The notes under the pieces are model-generated. The model was given only the letters and a program-made list of their open reading frames with translations, ran no database searches and was not told the DNA's origin. Below, in pieces: positions 60,201-64,000 of a DNA stretch of 64,000 bases. The translations under genes and the position numbers were made by a program. Numbering within the stretch: position 1 is the first letter of the stretch; every line of letters starts with the position of its first letter. The stretch comes from Nymphaea colorata (taxonomy: Eukaryota; Streptophyta; Magnoliopsida; Nymphaeales; Nymphaeaceae). The stretch covers positions 2,165,544 through 2,229,543 of the forward strand of contig NC_045151.1 in NCBI RefSeq assembly GCF_008831285.2. The letters run 5' to 3'.

Positions 60201-62291
60201 GGATGAAGTTGTGTTTCCTCCATCTATACAGTTAGAAAAATATGATGGATCTCACCAGTTTTGGCCTGTGGATACGGATGGCTCAGCCCTGAGAATAGTT
60301 TATGTAACATAGCTTGAAGTGATGCCCAGCTACTTGGACAATATCAGCTGAGAAAGAGACTAAACACTCTAAGCAGAAAAATATTGTAAACCATGTAATG
60401 TATATATTTAATCTGTTTTAATACCTTTAAGAGCCATTACCTTTTTCAGATTTGTTCTGCATCCTTATTTTTTTCCTCTTGTTATGAACATATCACTTCA
60501 TGTGCATGAACTGCAAAGCATAGTTTCTTTTTCCTCCTTACATTTGATTTTGTTAAAGTTCTCTTCTTGAAACCCATATTGTTCAGTATATCAACGTGTT
60601 CATCTTGATCATTTGAAAGATGCTTCCAAGAATAAATTCACCTAAATCCAATACATTTTTCTTTTAGATTTTTAACTAACTATTCTTTTGTTTTTGTTTT
60701 TTTCAGTTGATTGAATGCCCTTCTATGTACGAGTTAATGGCTTGTCCTCATTTCAAGTGGTCTGATACCCCACTCTTACAAGTCTGGAAGGAGATAGTTG
60801 ATGATGATGGGAACATTAGCTCTAAACTCGAGTCATATAGGCCATCAGAAAGTATCTCTATAATGGTGGATGCACTTTCAAGTAACAAGGTTGCTTTTCT
60901 TGCGTGACACTTGTAGTATGCCATCATATTAGATGGTTTGTCAGTTATTTTATTAGGATTTTTGCTTCATTTATTTGGATCTGTGTACGGGTTCCAAACT
61001 TATTACATGGATGCGGCACATCATTTTTCACAAGAACTTGGACGCAAGTGTGGCAAACACATTTCTGCATGCAACACTCATGTATATACGTTTATTTGTT
61101 TATTTATGTATGCATGCATTTATATATGTATCTATGCTAAAAGGAGCCTATACATGCATGTATAAAAGAATTACATGTAATTGTATTAAAATAGAGTATC
61201 AGCGCCATCATGTATGATTTACGGCACTCAATCTGCACCATCACCTGCATCATGTTGATGGCGTACCCTTTGCTGCTGGCCAAATGCCCATTCCATGCAA
61301 CATGGCTTGACACCTACCCACAATCATCTTCCTGATGATCACCTGGTGCCTTATGCTTTGTTTAGTTATTTCCTAGGTTAGCTGGAAAAATTTGTATCAG
61401 TTAACTTGCATTTGAACTTGAAAGTGGTTACTTCAAGCATAGCTCTCCTGGGTTTGCTTGCTTGTTGTCCTTAAGTGACTGAATCCACTTCACCAATCTA
61501 TACAACACTTGTTGATGATTTTTGTAACTCAAAATTCCTGCCTGTTAATTCAGTTCGCCCTCTATCTCCTTCCCTAGTTTCTTCCACTACTAAAAGAATA
61601 ACAATTACCTTTAACTCTTTTATGTGTGAGTTCACTTTGTTTGCAAGCCTTACAACCTTTAAAACATAGGAAATTGTTAGCATATTGTCAGATTATGGTG
61701 GCCTTATGTTTTCAAATCTTTGACTATGATTTACATATCTTTTTCTCTTAGTATTCTGTCTTTGTTGGTTGCCTTATATATATCCAAGTCCAGGACTAAA
61801 ATGAAGGAGTGGGCCTCTTGTTTTCTCCCTCTCCATCATTGGAGCCATATGATGACCACTATGTTTGGAAATAAATTAGCGCACATGTACATGGAAAATT
61901 TCTGGATCTCATACGACAGATTTCTACTTCACAGATTCAATATGATGGAGTAGAAATACCGCTGCCATTCAACTTAGACATCTTGAAGTGGTCAAATGAG
62001 ACAAGGAAAATTCTGTCATCAGCAAAGGTTCCTCCCTCAGTAAAATTTTTCAATATATATGGTATCTGCAACGACACACCTCACAACATATGGTAAGTCT
62101 ATCTTGCTTTAATTTCTCAAGAGCTAAGGTTCTGAACGCTTGGCATGTCCTGATGTTGAAAGAATGAATGTTAGAATTGGCTCATGCTCTTGCTGCTGGT
62201 AATTTGTAGTTTCTTATATTTTTTTTCCTTTCACAGCTATGGCAGTGAGAAAAGCCCAGTCTCAGATCTGCGACAGCTGTTGATATCTGAG
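51231..62291 (+). CDS. LCAT4: Lecithin:cholesterol acyltransferase-like 4 phospholipase, 3' end outside the window
   Basis: Nine in-frame exons give the first 379 codons: 51231-51471, 54080-54171, 55936-56054, 57596-57731, 57838-57889, 59107-59207, 60707-60889, 61935-62092 and 62237-62291; all junctions are GT-AG. Family marks are LLVPGIGGS (residues 35-43), ERVWVR, FHDMIEEMIKWGFEEGKTLF, GYDFRQSNR, and the nucleophile elbow SHSMGG with Ser181. WIAIAAPFQGAPGY, FVNGWEQN, WSMHQL and FFNIYG..NDTPH..CYG follow. No signal peptide is seen. The pattern matches Arabidopsis LCAT4 (At4g19860), reported as a cytosolic phospholipase A-type enzyme, better than sterol-acylating LCATs. The VDGDGTVP exon with the catalytic Asp, and the His, must lie beyond 64000. 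No damage is seen in the visible part. Confidence 0.92.
54571..54995 (+). repeat. Tandem duplication in LCAT4 intron 2, period about 205 bp
   Basis: Two units share ttattttggag, tgaagat(a)ggggaaa, gatc/gttcatatatttaac, tctgtcagttgt, agttaaca, ttagattgag, ccattcaaa and ccatgatagtgttt in the same order. Confidence 0.85.
55030..55460. repeat. Repeat-like GC-rich segments in LCAT4 intron 2
   Basis: gtcgcatgggggtg...ctgctgcacccatg and the CA-rich gcacctgcacccacatctgc series flank a (TA)n/(CA)n stretch near 55310-55345. Similar words (tacgggttcc, gatgcggcac) and a like TA-rich stretch recur in intron 7 at about 60985-61310, suggesting one element family. Assignment is tentative. Confidence 0.4.
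56540..56870. repeat. cctaggc-rich repeat with pyrimidine tract in LCAT4 intron 3
   Basis: cacctaggccctaggcaccc and cccaggctcccaacctaggcc surround a long CT-rich stretch including (CTT)n at about 56643-56662. No coding domain is seen. Confidence 0.5.
58598..58812 (+). repeat. Tandem duplication in LCAT4 intron 5, period about 108 bp
   Basis: ttagacttgt..gtc, cagttggacaagtcaagct, cccaaa..tagtaac, tgagc.catga, ctcaaaattaaca and ccctccatg..gttaccttg occur twice in succession with few differences. Confidence 0.9.
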
Positions 62292-64000
62292 GTTCTTCCC
62301 TTCCTCCAGTTGTTTAGATCCAATAAGATGCATCATCCTTTAAATTTGACCTATGCAATTACCTTTGTTTATTTTCCATTGGTACTAATTAGCTTTTTCA
62401 AGTTACAATTTGGTCAAATGTATGTAATCAGAATGTGCAGACAATGCTATGGACAGATCTTCGCCTTTATATTCTTTTGAGCAAAAAGCAGGCTAAGTGT
62501 TTAATTTTAGGTGCTACTAGCATATAAAACAAATGCAAATATATAAGTACACACACAAGTGGTGTAGATATACATGGCATCTCCTGCTCAGCTCAGTAAG
62601 AAGGCAAAGAAAGATAATCCTATACCTTCTTGGCTTTGACTGCTCCCGGTCATTTTGAGTCCAATTTGGTAATTTTGCACCTTGACAACAGTGATTTGCA
62701 GAATTCTTGGGAATGTAAGTGAATACTCACAACATGGTCTACCAAGAGGATGGAAGGATGACAGCCAACATTATTAGTGTACAGCCACAGGCTTAGGGGG
62801 CATGCTTGCTAATAACTTGCTAGTTGTCAACAAAGCCTTTGCTTCATGATGGTGTTAGGCCTTGTTGTGGTTAGAACTTTAATCAGTTAATGCATTTCTT
62901 GTGTTTTGAAAACCCTACACATGTTTACTCAATTCTCTTGCCATTGCCTACAGATTGATATTCTAAAAAGTGTTGAATTACCATTTACGAAGTAATTTTC
63001 GCCTGAATATGAGATGATACATTAAACAATTGGATGTTTCTTTAATCATTATGTCATCTTTTTTTTTTTTTTGCTCTGAAAAAAGGGCTTTCTTTTGGAT
63101 TTTCTGTTGGCTGTTGCTTTGGTTATGCTGTTGGGGTTTTCAGTCAGTATTTAGTGGGGGTAGTGTGTTGGCATCAAATGAAATTTAGTTGCTGTTGAGA
63201 ATCAACGTTCTGGGTTTAGTATAGCTTGTCCTTTGCGTGTATGAATGGACTTCAACAATCTCATGTTGTGATGTAAACTATGCTGCTGGACGTCGATGCC
63301 AGTCAAGTGTCTAAACAAAGAATTGCATGCTGAAGCCAGTATTATTATCTTCAACCAACTTCTTATTGTTGTGGGGGTAGTGTGTTGGCAATTGGCATCA
63401 AATGAAATTTAGTTGCTGTTGAGAATCAACGTTCCAGGTGTAGTATAGCTTGTCCTTTGCATGTATGAATGGACTTCAACAATCTCATGTTGTGATGTAA
63501 ACTATGCTGCTGGACGTCGATGCCAGTCAAGTGTCTAAACAAAAAATTGCATGCTGAAGCCAGTACTATTATCTTCAACCAACTTCTTATTGTTGTGATG
63601 TTTTCTCTAATCCTGACATTTTGTTAGGTTGTGATAAATCTGAAGACTCTGTGTGTGTGTGTGTGTGTTTGTTTCCCAACTTTGAGAGTGGGTTGCTTTT
63701 ATATCCATGTGATTTAATTTCTTTGGACCCCACTGGTGTGGGTTGCATTACACATTTTACAACAGTGGTTTGGCCATTTTTCTCCTTCCAGATTTCAAAA
63801 CTTCCTAATTTCATTGCAATGGGTGGCAACACCTGTCCCGTATCATCGGACACTGTGTCATCGTTAATGTCACAGCATGATGGCCTTCCGTATCTGTGTG
63901 TAGAGCCTATTTCTGTTAACATCATTCTTGTTTACTTGCTTGACATGTTTGCTTCCCTGACAATGTCTGAAAGCCCGGTGTCATCATTATATGCCATGTT
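62292..64000 (+). other. Start of LCAT4 intron 9, continuing past the window
   Basis: Exon 9 ends with a GT donor at 62292 and no further family exon appears before 64000. The intron is at least 1.7 kb. It contains a T run near 63058-63072, the tandem duplication listed separately, and (TG)n at 63650-63668. A reverse frame at 63587-63925 is not recognised. Confidence 0.6.
63154..63598 (+). repeat. Recent tandem duplication in LCAT4 intron 9, period 217 bp
   Basis: Units 63154-63370 and 63371-63598 both start gtgggggtagtgtgttggca and run through atcaatgaaattt-like, gaatcaacgtt and tgctggacgtcgatgccagt to cttcttattgttgtg. They differ by only a few substitutions and a short insertion near the start of unit 2, so this is the youngest duplication in the window. 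Confidence 0.95.

Noticed and set aside
63587-63925. 112-residue minus frame near the window end, tested as the missing LCAT exon
   Set aside because: It lacks VDGDGTVP and lies on the wrong strand; the true exon is likely beyond the window.
1-64000. tRNA, rRNA and snoRNA genes
   Set aside because: No cloverleaf-like or A/B-box pattern was noticed on reading; a covariance-model scan was not possible here.

Overview
The window is nuclear DNA of a flowering plant. Protein-coding genes are split by GT-AG introns, three predicted products look plastid or lipid related and plant-specific in type, and most of the remaining sequence is AT-rich and full of decayed plant retrotransposons. I cannot fix the species. 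An RPW8-class NLR leucine-rich-repeat fragment and long TE-filled introns fit a non-grass angiosperm, but that is inference.

Layout. 1-4945: the 3' LRR exon of a helper-type (ADR1/NRG1-like) NLR, cut in two by a small internally deleted Ty1/copia element with LTRs, tRNA-Met primer site and a perfect 5-bp target duplication. 4946-12386: no intact gene; dispersed repeats, a reverse-strand copia reverse-transcriptase remnant and AT-rich MITE-like blocks. 12387-18374: a full-length but mutated L1-type LINE with a 17-bp target duplication. 19278-20093 (-): an intact single-exon ELO-type fatty-acid elongase gene. 20094-24900: AT-rich, repetitive, no gene.

24918-37433 (+): a seven-exon gene for a plastid membrane metalloprotease of the FtsH-M41-like, VIR3-related type. 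Its introns 3 and 4 hold a deleted Ty3/gypsy element and a short non-autonomous copia element. 38701-43338 (-): a nine-exon gene for plastid chaperonin Cpn60 alpha-2, tail to tail with the previous gene, with one GC-AG intron. 43500-51000: no intact gene; it contains a FAR1/FRS (MULE-derived) pseudogene and dispersed repeats. 51231 to the window end (+): the first nine exons of an LCAT4-like phospholipase/acyltransferase gene whose 3' end lies outside the window; three of its introns carry local tandem duplications.

All intact gene models were assembled by hand from splice sites and reading-frame continuity. The metalloprotease and chaperonin close exactly (425 and 592 codons plus stop). The genes do not form an operon-like system; they are ordinary neighbours in a TE-rich euchromatic region. 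I see no convincing undescribed biological system. The points most worth a second look are the transposon-split NLR, the LINE without a poly(A) tail, the GC-AG intron and the FAR1-like relic.
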